A stretch of 8,538 nucleotides of DNA from SZUA-521 sp041738285 (GTDB taxonomy: Bacteria > Pseudomonadota > Gammaproteobacteria > Pseudomonadales > Azotimanducaceae). The translations under genes and the position numbers were made by a program. Below are positions 1-6,915 of this stretch, in pieces. The stretch lies in the NCBI GenBank assembly GCA_041738285.1, contig JBGSQB010000059.1, positions 1-8,538 of the forward strand. Direction: 5' to 3'. Within the stretch, counting starts at the first letter, position 1, and every line of letters starts with the position of its first letter. The notes beneath the pieces were generated by a model. The model searched no databases, was not told where the DNA came from, and saw only the letters and a program-made list of their open reading frames with translations.

Positions 1-378
1 GAGCGGGCCGGTTCGAGCCCCGAGGCGGTGGCCGAGGTGTTCGCGGCCATGAACGAGGCGATGGGCTTCGACTGGTTGGCCGAGCAGACCATGGCGCTGA
101 CAGCCACGAGTCTGTGGCAATCCATGGAACGCGATGCGCTCGTGGATGAGCTGGTCACACAGCACGCGATGCTTGCGGCCATGGCACTGCGCAATGCCAA
201 CGGCGCAACGGGTGCGGATGCGGTTGCGCGCTGGAGTGAAGGAAACGCGCATCTGGTGTCATCGTGGCGTGTCGCCCTCGAAAGTGCTCAGCGTGCGGCG
301 AGTCAGGACTTCTCGCTGTTCTCGATGACGCTCCGCAAGCTTGGGGATCTCACTCGGGCACTTGCGGATGCAGCATAG
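1..378 (+). CDS. NAD-specific glutamate dehydrogenase, C-terminal fragment (5' end outside window)
   Basis: Frame 1 is open from the first base to a TAG at 376-378, giving 125 codons with no start of its own that needs to be invoked. The residues fit the extreme C-terminus of the very large (about 1,600 aa) bacterial NAD-glutamate dehydrogenases, which convert glutamate to 2-oxoglutarate and ammonia in the cytoplasm. The family pattern visible here is an aliphatic 'VAEVFAAMNEAMGFDWL' helix, then 'LWQSMERDALVDEL', a tryptophan in 'ARWSEGNAHLVSSW', and a closing 'FSMTLRKLGDL' resembling the usual 'LSVALRELRxL' ending. The catalytic domain lies upstream of the window and cannot be judged. The next gene converges on it with a 12-nt gap. 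The assignment rests on recalled family sequence and only on the helical tail, so confidence is moderate to good. Confidence 0.72.
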   Translation, partial: ERAGSSPEAVAEVFAAMNEAMGFDWLAEQTMALTATSLWQSMERDALVDELVTQHAMLAAMALRNANGATGADAVARWSEGNAHLVSSWRVALESAQRAASQDFSLFSMTLRKLGDLTRALADAA

Positions 379-390
379 ACCGTTCGAGAC

Positions 391-2211
391 TTAGAATCGT
401 CGGAACGACGCAGGATCCAGGTCACCGCAGCCGAGCGCTTCGTACTCGTCGGCTCGGAACAGGGCGTCGCGAAACAGCAGCGCGTACAGTTCGCACTTGT
501 CGGTCGGTTCAGTGAAGGTCGGATCCGCAATGAGTTCGGCACGGACGGTATCGAATGTGACCGCTTCGGCGCTCATGCGAATGCCACCGTCGTCTTCGGT
601 GTCGAGCACGATCATGCGCTGGCCATCGCGGCCCCAGGGCAACCAGGCCACTTCAGTCCCATCGATGCCGGTGCCGGGATCGCCGCGATGCGCGAATGCC
701 GCCCAGTACGACATCATCGACGCTGATAGCGCATCGCGGGCCGGATTGTCCGGGTACAGATAGGCGAGCCCGAGGCCGCCCTCGAAGTCACCGAATACGA
801 ACGGAATCTCAAGGCCATGGGCAGCGCCCAGGGCGGTTGCGAGGTCGAAACCCATGACCGACTCTTCCTCGTCCCAGTCGAAGCGGTAGGCGAACACGCC
901 GGTGCCTTGGGCTGCGTGCAGTCGCATCGCCAGCTCGTCCACGCCGCGGGCCTTCCAGGCCCGAGACTGATAGCCGACGTGACGCTTGTAGGCGACCGGG
1001 TCCTTCAAGCGCGGAAAGATCCACAGAAAATTCTCGGTCCAGCGCGGATTACGCGCCATGAAGAGGGCCGCTTCGTCGCGATTGGTGCCGAGGATCACCG
1101 GCACCGGGTTGTAGGCGGTCGCGTCGGCGAAGATCACCTTCGGATCGCTTTCCGCCGGTAGTACATCTCCATCCGCGATGAGGCCGGGGAAGTCGATCAT
1201 GCCGAAACCGCCGCCCGAGAACACCGCCATGATGTCGTTCGCCGACGTGTCCATCAGATAGTCGCGTATGGCCTCGCCGGTCATTGAGTCCTGCAGAGAC
1301 CGAGCTGCAGCCAGGTCCGTCGCCCGACCATCGCGGACCAGGAGATGATTCACGACTTCCTTCGCGCTGAATTCGTGCCCCGGCTCGGCATCGTCGATGT
1401 AGTTGGCGGCGTGCCCGGATGAAGCGAGCCAGAGGCCGCCGCTTTGCACGATCGCACCGTCGAACAGCCCACGGGCCAGCGGCGATGCCATCAGCGCCAG
1501 AACATCGGTGCCGCCCGCGGATTCTCCGAAGATCGTCACACGATTGGGATCGCCGCCGAATGTCCCGATGTGATCCTGCACCCACTCGAGTGCGGCAATC
1601 GTGTCGAGGGTGCCGTAGTTCCCCGAGCCATCCCCAATGGTTGCCCCGTCATCATCGAGCGCGGGGTGATTGAACCAGCCGAACGGCCCCAGACGATAGT
1701 TGATCGTCACGACGATGAGGTTGTGGGCGGCCGCGAGATGGGCGCCGTCATAGCTGCCGCCGTGACCGATGCTGTTGCCACCGCCGTGGATCCACACCAT
1801 CACGGGCAACGTGGGTCCGTCCGCATCAGCGGGGGCGAAGACGTTGAGGAAGAGGCAGTCTTCGTTGCCCACTGGCGTGCTCGAATCCGGCGACTGACCC
1901 GCGCCGGACAAAAGTGATGGCAACTGTACGCACATCGAACCGGCGCGCAGCGCTTCCAATGTACCCTGCCACGGCAATGCGCTGCGTGGTGCCATCCATC
2001 GCAGCGCGCCGACCGGGGGCTGGGCGAAAGGGATCCCGAGCCAGGCATGGGCACCATTGGCAGCCACATAGCCAACAATATTGCCCAGCTGCGTGCTTCG
2101 CAGAGTTTCCTGGGCCGCGATCGGTGTCGGTGCCTGGGGCGCCTCGCGTTGCCAGAAGTAGATGCCGAGCGCGGCGATCAGCACCGCAGCGGCGGTGAGC
2201 CACTTCTTCAT
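391..2211 (-). CDS. Type B carboxylesterase (para-nitrobenzyl esterase / cholinesterase-like family), exported or membrane-anchored
   Basis: This is a complete 606-aa serine hydrolase of the alpha/beta-hydrolase fold, predicted to cleave carboxylic esters; the natural substrate is unknown. Residues 1-3 are Met-Lys-Lys, followed by a hydrophobic stretch at about 4-20. That is a signal peptide or uncleaved anchor with no lipobox Cys, so the enzyme probably acts in the periplasm or on the membrane. The oxyanion-hole motif HGGG is at 142-145, the type B signature EDCLFLNV at 117-124, and the nucleophile elbow GESAGG at 229-234 (Ser231). The likely acid is Glu380 in GTNRDE and the likely base His465 in AAHGLEIPFVFG. 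Cys94 and Cys119 match the conserved N-terminal disulfide of the family; Cys573 and Cys595 may form a second bond in the C-terminal extension. The ATG is preceded by GGAGGG (2217-2222) at 5 nt, which supports this start. It is co-directional with nrdB but separated from it by 129 nt holding a large palindrome, so it is probably not part of the nrd operon. Confidence 0.93.
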   Translation of the reverse strand: MKKWLTAAAVLIAALGIYFWQREAPQAPTPIAAQETLRSTQLGNIVGYVAANGAHAWLGIPFAQPPVGALRWMAPRSALPWQGTLEALRAGSMCVQLPSLLSGAGQSPDSSTPVGNEDCLFLNVFAPADADGPTLPVMVWIHGGGNSIGHGGSYDGAHLAAAHNLIVVTINYRLGPFGWFNHPALDDDGATIGDGSGNYGTLDTIAALEWVQDHIGTFGGDPNRVTIFGESAGGTDVLALMASPLARGLFDGAIVQSGGLWLASSGHAANYIDDAEPGHEFSAKEVVNHLLVRDGRATDLAAARSLQDSMTGEAIRDYLMDTSANDIMAVFSGGGFGMIDFPGLIADGDVLPAESDPKVIFADATAYNPVPVILGTNRDEAALFMARNPRWTENFLWIFPRLKDPVAYKRHVGYQSRAWKARGVDELAMRLHAAQGTGVFAYRFDWDEEESVMGFDLATALGAAHGLEIPFVFGDFEGGLGLAYLYPDNPARDALSASMMSYWAAFAHRGDPGTGIDGTEVAWLPWGRDGQRMIVLDTEDDGGIRMSAEAVTFDTVRAELIADPTFTEPTDKCELYALLFRDALFRADEYEALGCGDLDPASFRRF

Positions 2212-2216
2212 GGTGT

Positions 2217-2222
2217 CCCTCC
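2217..2222 (-). promoter_or_regulatory. Ribosome binding site of the carboxylesterase gene
   Basis: On the minus strand this reads GGAGGG, 5 nt before the ATG at 2211. It is the strongest Shine-Dalgarno match in the window and fixes the esterase start just after the palindromic repeat. Confidence 0.7.
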
Positions 2223-2240
2223 CCGGAACATGAACAAAGG

Positions 2241-2336
2241 GACAGAAATAGGGGACAGTTAACCTATTTCCGCCCGCCGCACTTTAGTCAATGTGCATCC
2301 TCTTCGGAAATAGGTTAACTGTCCCCTATTTCTGTC
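2241..2336. repeat. Perfect 32-bp inverted repeat with 32-nt loop (REP/BIME- or MITE-like palindrome)
   Basis: The left arm 2241-2272 is the exact reverse complement of the right arm 2305-2336, with a 32-nt centre at 2273-2304. Pairing stops at both ends of each arm (2240/2337 and 2273/2304 do not pair). Each arm is itself a hairpin: GAAATAGG (2245-2252) pairs with CCTATTTC (2263-2270) on the left, and 2307-2314 pairs with 2325-2332 on the right, each with a 10-nt loop containing GTTAA/TTAAC. Two hairpin units in inverted orientation are the arrangement of bacterial interspersed mosaic elements. The GGGACAG/CTATTT wording resembles short repeats that I recall near Y1 (REP-associated) transposase genes in proteobacteria, but this family link was not checked. 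No transposase is present and no clear target-site duplication flanks it. The nrdB stop lies 4 nt away, so in nrdB mRNA it would form a strong 3' stem that could end transcription or protect the message; there is no obvious U tract. Confidence 0.9.
2286..2291 (-). promoter_or_regulatory. Possible -35 element for the esterase gene inside the palindrome loop
   Basis: On the minus strand the loop contains TTGACT, a 5/6 match to the sigma-70 -35 consensus, about 75 nt upstream of the esterase ATG. Downstream -10 candidates at 17-19 nt are poor (AATAGG, TAGGTT) and would lie inside the right-hand arm as read in the esterase direction. This is only a candidate; the esterase could equally be transcribed by read-through from nrdB. 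Confidence 0.22.
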
Positions 2337-2340
2337 GCCA

Positions 2341-3624
2341 TCAATCCCAGCTCAGCGCCCCACCCGTCTGATACTCGGTCACCCGGGTTTCGAAGAAGTT
2401 TTTCTCCTTCTTCAGATCCATGATCTCCGACATCCATGGGAAGGGATTCTTGACCCCCGGGAATTGCTCCGGCAATCCGATCTGAGCGAGGCGTCGATTG
2501 GCGATGAACTGCAGATACTCGGCCATCATGTTGGCGTTCATCCCCAGTACGCCGCGCGGCATGGTGTCGCGTGCGTATTCGATTTCGAGCTGCGTGCCTT
2601 CGAGAATCATCTGGGAGGACAGTGCCTTCATCTCGTCATCCCACAACTGCGGGTTCTCGAGTTTGATCTGGTTGATCACGTCGATGCCGAAGTTCACGTG
2701 CATGGACTCATCACGCAGGATGTACTGAAACTGCTCCGAGGTACCGGTCATCTTGTTGCGCCGGCCCATCGACAGGATCTGGGTGAAGCCACAATAGAAG
2801 AACACACCTTCCAACACGCAGTAGTAGGCGATCAGGTTCTTGAGCAGCACCTTGTCGCGCTCGAGCGTGCCGGTGGTGAAGGTCGGATCCGAGATCTCGC
2901 GGGTGTACTTCAGTGCCCACGACGCCTTGCGGGCGACGGAAGGGATTTCGTGGTACATGTTGAAGATCTCACCCTCGTCCATGCCGAGGGATTCGATCAC
3001 GTACTGATAGGCGTGGGTGTGAATCGCTTCTTCGAAGGCCTGCCGCAACAGGTACTGACGGCACTCGGGGTTGGTGATGAGTCGGTAAATCGCGAGTACC
3101 AGGTTGTTTGCCACCAGAGAGTCGGCGGTCGAAAAGAAGCCGAGGTTACGCTTGACGATGATCCGCTCGTCATCGGACAGCCCGCCTTCGGACTTCCACA
3201 GCGCGATGTCCGCGGTCATGTTCACTTCCTGGGGCATCCAATGGTTGGCGCAGCCATCCAGATACTTCTGCCATGCCCAGTCGTATTTGAACGGCACCAG
3301 CTGATTCAGATCCGCACGGCAGTTGATCATGCGTTTCTGATCGACGGTGACGCGCCCCATCGAATCTTCGTTGGCGCGAAACTCCGCGGTGGCATCGAGG
3401 GCGGCAACCGCGGCCTTCGCTCGTTCGAGGCTCGATGCATCTTTGGCAACCGGTGGTGCGGGCGGTGGCATCGATACTTCTGCCACGCGCGCGGGTGCCG
3501 GCGGCGCGGCAACTCGCGTGACCGGTGCCGGCGCTACAGGCTTGGCTACTGGCGGTGATGCCGGCGCAGCCGCAGCGGTCCTTGGCGCTTCGACCTCTTC
3601 TTCGTAATCGTCCCAGCTCAACAT
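2341..3624 (-). CDS. nrdB: Class Ia ribonucleoside-diphosphate reductase, beta (radical-generating) subunit
   Basis: This 427-aa subunit houses the diiron-tyrosyl radical used by NrdA to reduce ribonucleoside diphosphates in the cytoplasm. By alignment from memory with E. coli NrdB, the iron ligands are Asp168, Glu199, His202, Glu272, Glu306 and His309. The radical tyrosine is Tyr206 in the EAIHTHAYQY segment, so this is class Ia and not the Tyr-less Ic type. Trp129 and Tyr418 match E. coli Trp48 and Tyr356 of the radical-transfer path. It is about 50 aa longer than E. coli NrdB because of an N-terminal extension (residues 11-75) rich in Ala, Pro and Val, probably a flexible linker. The protein starts MLSWDD and ends GGALSWD; the C-terminus is the expected NrdA-docking tail. 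I chose the ATG at 3624 because GAGG lies 9 nt upstream and it clears the nrdA stop by 22 nt. The longer in-frame start at 3762 would overlap the nrdA C-terminus. Confidence 0.97.
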   Translation of the reverse strand: MLSWDDYEEEVEAPRTAAAAPASPPVAKPVAPAPVTRVAAPPAPARVAEVSMPPPAPPVAKDASSLERAKAAVAALDATAEFRANEDSMGRVTVDQKRMINCRADLNQLVPFKYDWAWQKYLDGCANHWMPQEVNMTADIALWKSEGGLSDDERIIVKRNLGFFSTADSLVANNLVLAIYRLITNPECRQYLLRQAFEEAIHTHAYQYVIESLGMDEGEIFNMYHEIPSVARKASWALKYTREISDPTFTTGTLERDKVLLKNLIAYYCVLEGVFFYCGFTQILSMGRRNKMTGTSEQFQYILRDESMHVNFGIDVINQIKLENPQLWDDEMKALSSQMILEGTQLEIEYARDTMPRGVLGMNANMMAEYLQFIANRRLAQIGLPEQFPGVKNPFPWMSEIMDLKKEKNFFETRVTEYQTGGALSWD

Positions 3625-3646
3625 CGTTGTCGTCCTCGCCGATGGG

Positions 3647-6559
3647 TTACTGACAGGCTTCGCAGTCAGGGTCATCAATGGAACACGCCAGCGGCACATC
3701 TGCCGGATTGCTCTGTTGTATGGTCGCAAACTCGGGTGCGCTAGCCTCGGAAGAAACCGCATTCAGGCGGCCGCGATCCACCGTCGATTTCTCGGTGCTG
3801 GTGGCGCTCAGCGCGCGCAGGTAATACGTGGTCTTCAGGCCCCGCAGCCACGCCATGCGGTAGGTGACGTCGAGCTTCTTTCCCGAGGCACCCGCCATGT
3901 ACAGGTTCAACGACTGCGCCTGGTCGATCCACTTCTGCCGTCGCGCGGCTGCGTCCACCAGCCACTTTGGCTCGACCTCGAAGGCGGTGGCGTACAGCGC
4001 TTTCAGGTCCTGCGGGATGCGCTCGATGGCCGTGAGGCTGCCGTCGTAGTACTTGAGGTCATTGACCATGACCTTGTCCCACAGTCCCAGCGCCTTGAGG
4101 TCATGCACCATGTAGGGGTTCACCACCGTGAACTCGCCCGACAGGTTCGATTTGACGTACAGGTTCTGATAGGTCGGTTCGATCGACTGAGCAACACCGG
4201 TGATGTTGGCAATTGTCGCGGTTGGCGCGATCGCCATCACGTTGGAGTTGCGCATGCCATTGGTCTTGACCCGCGCACGCAGCGCATCCCACTCGAGTGT
4301 GGAATCGAAGTTTGCGTCGAGGTACGCATCACCGCGTTCACGCTTGAGCGCCACCAGTGAATCGAGCGGCAGCACGCCGCGGCTCCATAGCGAGCCCTCG
4401 AAGCTCTGGTAAGAGCCGCGTTCGGTCGCCAGATCGCTCGATGCCTCGATGGCGAAGTAGCTCACGGCTTCCATCGAACGATCGGCGAAGGTCACGGCCG
4501 CATCGGATGCATACGGCAGGCGCAGTTCGTAGAGCGCATCCTGGAATCCCATGATGCCAAGGCCCACCGGACGGTGGCGCATGTTCGACGTGCGTGCCTG
4601 GGGTACCGAGTAGTAGTTGATGTCGATGACGTTATCGAGCATCCGCACTGCGGTGCGCACGGTTTTGCGTAATTTGTCGAGGTCGATCGCACCGCCTTTC
4701 AGATGCTGGGCGAGGTTGATCGAACCCAGATTACACACCGCGATCTCGTCCTTCGACGTGTTGAGCGTGATCTCGGTGCAGAGGTTCGATGAATGAACGA
4801 CGCCGACGTGCTGCTGCGGAGAACGGATGTTGCAGCTGTCTTTGAAGGTGATCCACGGGTGGCCGGTTTCGAACAGCATCGACAGGATCTTGCGCCACAG
4901 ATCGCGCGCTTTCAGACGTTTGAACAGCGGCAGATCGCCACGCTGGGTCATCGCTTCGTATTCGCTGTAGCGGTGCTCGAAAGCCTGACCGTACAGGTCG
5001 TGCAGATCCGGCACGTCGCTTGGCGAGAACAACGTCCAGTGGCCATCCTCGAACACCCGTTTCATGAAGAGGTCCGGTATCCAGTTGGCCGTGTTCATGT
5101 CGTGGGTGCGACGGCGATCATCTCCGGTGTTCTTGCGCAGCTCGAGGAACTCTTCGATGTCGAGGTGCCAGGTCTCCAGATAGGAACACACAGCGCCTTT
5201 GCGCTTGCCGCCCTGGTTGACGGCGACTGCAGTGTCGTTGACCACCTTCAGGAACGGCACCACGCCCTGGGACTTGCCATTGGTGCCCTTGATGTACGCG
5301 CCGAGTGCCCGCACTCGAGTCCAGTCGTTACCAAGACCACCGGCCCACTTCGACAGCATCGCGTTGTCGTGGATGGCCTTGTAGATGCCGTCGAGATCAT
5401 CGGGCACGGTCGTGAGGAAACATGACGACAATTGCGAGCGCAACGTGCCGGCGTTGAACAGGGTCGGCGTCGAGCTCATGTAGTCGAACGATGACAACAG
5501 ATTGTAGAACTCGATCGCACGCGTAGTGCGGTCGTCCTCTTCGATGGACAAACCCATCGCGACGCGCATGAAAAAGACCTGAGGCAATTCGATGCGCACG
5601 TCGTTGCTGTGAATGAAGTAACGGTCGTACAGGGTCTGCAGACCCAGATAGGTGAAGTTGAGATCGCGTTCCGGTTTCAGCGCGGCACCGAGCGCCGCCA
5701 GATCGAACTTGCGCAGTTCGGGCGCAATCAATTCGAGCGTGATGCCTTGCTCGATGAACGCCGCGAGCGCAGCGGGGTACACAATGCCCATGTCGGCCTG
5801 GGTCGCCCGGAAGTCTCCGGTGGCAGCGCCAGGCCGTTGCACGTTGAGAAAGGTCAGGGCTTCATTGCGCAACTCGTCCATGAGAATTCGCGCGGTGACA
5901 AAGGAGTAGTTGGGTTCCTCTTCGACCAGTGTGCGCGCAGTGATCAACACCGACGTGCCGACGTCTTTCTCGGCGATGCCGTCGTACATGTTGCCGAGCG
6001 CAGCTTCGATGATGCGATCGCCATCGACGTCGGTGAGACCCTGGCAGGCTTCCGTTGCGATCGTCACCAGTCTGGCGATGTCGAGCGGCACCCGCGAGCC
6101 ATCTGCGCGGGTGACGTTGATCGGGGCCGCAATGGTCGGCGCAGCGCTCTGGGCGCGTTCAGCGCGGGCGCGGGCGCGGCTGTCGCGGTACAGGACGTAA
6201 TCGCGGGCGACCTTGTGTTCGCCCGAGCGCATCAACACCAGTTCAACCTGATCCTGAACGTCTTCGATGTGCAGGGTGCCGCCCGAAGGAAAGCGCCGTT
6301 CGAAGGTGGAACTCACCTGCTCGGTGAGCTGACGCACCAGTTCGCGAATCCGTGGCGAGGCAGCAGCGGTACCGCCTTCCACCGCGAGGAACGCCTTGGT
6401 CATCGCCACGGCGATTTTGTCGTCGGTGTAAGGCACCACGGTGCCGTTGCGCTTGATCACCCGCAACTGGCCGGGCGCGGTCGCGCTCAACGCCGGTGAC
6501 GGTGTCGCCGGTGGCTTGGCAGGTGACTGATGGCTGGTATCGAGCGTATCCGTTTGCAT
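3647..6559 (-). CDS. nrdA: Class Ia ribonucleoside-diphosphate reductase, alpha (catalytic) subunit with two ATP cones
   Basis: This 970-aa catalytic subunit turns NDPs into dNDPs using the radical supplied by NrdB. From the N-terminus it has a Pro/Ala-rich lead (about 1-30), ATP cone 1 (about 31-128, with VIKRNG), ATP cone 2 (about 147-236, with VTRADG), then the 10-stranded barrel. Active-site residues found are Cys380 and Cys609 (redox pair), Asn592, thiyl Cys594 and Glu596 in SNLCTE, and radical-path Tyr912-Tyr913 in TTYYLR. The tail carries the CxxC reducing pair Cys966/Cys969 (ending CEACQ), unlike the wider-spaced E. coli pair. The two-cone layout and length match Pseudomonas-type NrdA (about 960 aa); in that group the N-terminal cone is reported to be the nucleotide-binding one, and here too the second cone looks more diverged. 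The ATG at 6559 follows GGGGAGA, though at a long spacing (about 12 nt); a TTG at 6619 would add 20 residues and lacks a comparable site. It sits 22 nt upstream of nrdB. Confidence 0.97.
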   Translation of the reverse strand: MQTDTLDTSHQSPAKPPATPSPALSATAPGQLRVIKRNGTVVPYTDDKIAVAMTKAFLAVEGGTAAASPRIRELVRQLTEQVSSTFERRFPSGGTLHIEDVQDQVELVLMRSGEHKVARDYVLYRDSRARARAERAQSAAPTIAAPINVTRADGSRVPLDIARLVTIATEACQGLTDVDGDRIIEAALGNMYDGIAEKDVGTSVLITARTLVEEEPNYSFVTARILMDELRNEALTFLNVQRPGAATGDFRATQADMGIVYPAALAAFIEQGITLELIAPELRKFDLAALGAALKPERDLNFTYLGLQTLYDRYFIHSNDVRIELPQVFFMRVAMGLSIEEDDRTTRAIEFYNLLSSFDYMSSTPTLFNAGTLRSQLSSCFLTTVPDDLDGIYKAIHDNAMLSKWAGGLGNDWTRVRALGAYIKGTNGKSQGVVPFLKVVNDTAVAVNQGGKRKGAVCSYLETWHLDIEEFLELRKNTGDDRRRTHDMNTANWIPDLFMKRVFEDGHWTLFSPSDVPDLHDLYGQAFEHRYSEYEAMTQRGDLPLFKRLKARDLWRKILSMLFETGHPWITFKDSCNIRSPQQHVGVVHSSNLCTEITLNTSKDEIAVCNLGSINLAQHLKGGAIDLDKLRKTVRTAVRMLDNVIDINYYSVPQARTSNMRHRPVGLGIMGFQDALYELRLPYASDAAVTFADRSMEAVSYFAIEASSDLATERGSYQSFEGSLWSRGVLPLDSLVALKRERGDAYLDANFDSTLEWDALRARVKTNGMRNSNVMAIAPTATIANITGVAQSIEPTYQNLYVKSNLSGEFTVVNPYMVHDLKALGLWDKVMVNDLKYYDGSLTAIERIPQDLKALYATAFEVEPKWLVDAAARRQKWIDQAQSLNLYMAGASGKKLDVTYRMAWLRGLKTTYYLRALSATSTEKSTVDRGRLNAVSSEASAPEFATIQQSNPADVPLACSIDDPDCEACQ

Positions 6560-6868
6560 GTGGTGATGATTCTCCCCGGCTGAGCGCAGCGATGAACTGT
6601 GGAACTGTGAACCGTCCAATCCGTGTCAGTTAAGTCTGCGCTTGACGTCATTTCACGTCGGACGACCGACCACAACCCCTTGTGTCGTGGTGCTGATCGC
6701 CGACACCCCGTAAATCCGATCCCCGGCGCGCCATTCAGGCCGTCGCTACCCACGCCCGTGGGGGTTGCCGCGCTGCCTCGTCCCGCTCCGGGGACCCCTC
6801 CGATACGCATTTGCATCCGACCGGCCGGCGACACGAAAACCGCTACATCTTGGGTTTCTGCGCAGGGG
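6560..6868 (-). other. Long nrdA 5' leader without a convincing gene
   Basis: If the promoter proposed at 6875-6904 is right, nrdA mRNA begins near 6868 and has a leader of about 310 nt. No frame here looks like a real protein. A short perfect stem, CCCACG/CGTGGG with a 2-nt gap, lies at 6749-6762, and a 6-bp GTGTCG/CGACAC stem with a 13-nt loop at 6682-6706. I saw no B12-box or other riboswitch core I could name. A second promoter closer to nrdA is possible but none stands out. Confidence 0.35.
6840..6855. promoter_or_regulatory. NrdR box A (distal half of tandem pair)
   Basis: This 16-mer matches 11 of 16 positions of the NrdR consensus acaCwAtATaTwgtgt as I recall it, including the core CTACAT-x-TTG and the central AT at 6847-6848. 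Its centre is exactly 31 bp from that of the second box at 6871-6886. NrdR, an ATP-cone repressor that senses ATP/dATP, typically binds such paired boxes three helical turns apart in front of RNR operons. Here it would lie at or just after the predicted nrdA transcription start. Confidence 0.6.
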
Positions 6869-6870
6869 GG

Positions 6871-6886
6871 ATACAAGATAATGCGG
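6871..6886. promoter_or_regulatory. NrdR box B overlapping the candidate nrdA -10
   Basis: This 16-mer also matches about 11 of 16 NrdR consensus positions (aCAAgATaatG core; central AT at 6878-6879). It covers the proposed -10 of the minus-strand nrdA promoter (6875-6880), so binding would block RNA polymerase. The pairing with box A, with 15 bp between the two, is stronger evidence than either site alone. Confidence 0.6.
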
Positions 6887-6904
6887 TCGGCCTCGCAGAT
6901 GCAA
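6875..6904 (-). promoter_or_regulatory. Candidate sigma-70 promoter of nrdAB
   Basis: On the minus strand, TTGCAT (6899-6904) serves as a -35 and TATCTT (6875-6880) as a -10 with an 18-nt spacer. Matches are 3/6 and 4/6, modest on their own. The call is supported by the NrdR box lying over the -10 and by DnaA-like repeats just upstream of the -35. Confidence 0.42.
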
Positions 6905-6915
6905 GGTGAGAAAGC

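Noticed and set aside
1049..1585. Minus-strand open frame (178 codons) in another frame of the esterase
   Set aside because: It is an Arg-rich out-of-frame reading of the same strand. The esterase frame is intact, so no frameshift needs explaining.
2464..3558. Long plus-strand open frame (364 codons) opposite nrdB
   Set aside because: It is antisense to a complete NrdB with all catalytic residues. The composition is that of a reverse-complement shadow in GC-rich DNA and no protein family is recognisable.
3625..3762. N-terminal extension of nrdB to an upstream start at 3762
   Set aside because: It would overlap the nrdA C-terminus, and the residues are basic and unlike NrdB. The ATG at 3624 has a suitable ribosome site and begins with the MLSWDD seen in relatives.
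5609..6499. Plus-strand open frame (296 codons) opposite nrdA
   Set aside because: It is antisense to the conserved NrdA ATP-cone and barrel regions, with no family resemblance and no ribosome site.
6560..6619. TTG start adding 20 residues to NrdA
   Set aside because: It is a rare start codon without a good ribosome site. The added residues lie outside the family domains and the ATG at 6559 is preceded by GGGGAGA.
6560..6868. Adenosylcobalamin riboswitch in the nrdA leader
   Set aside because: RNR genes sometimes carry one, but I see no B12 box, and this class Ia enzyme does not use cobalamin.
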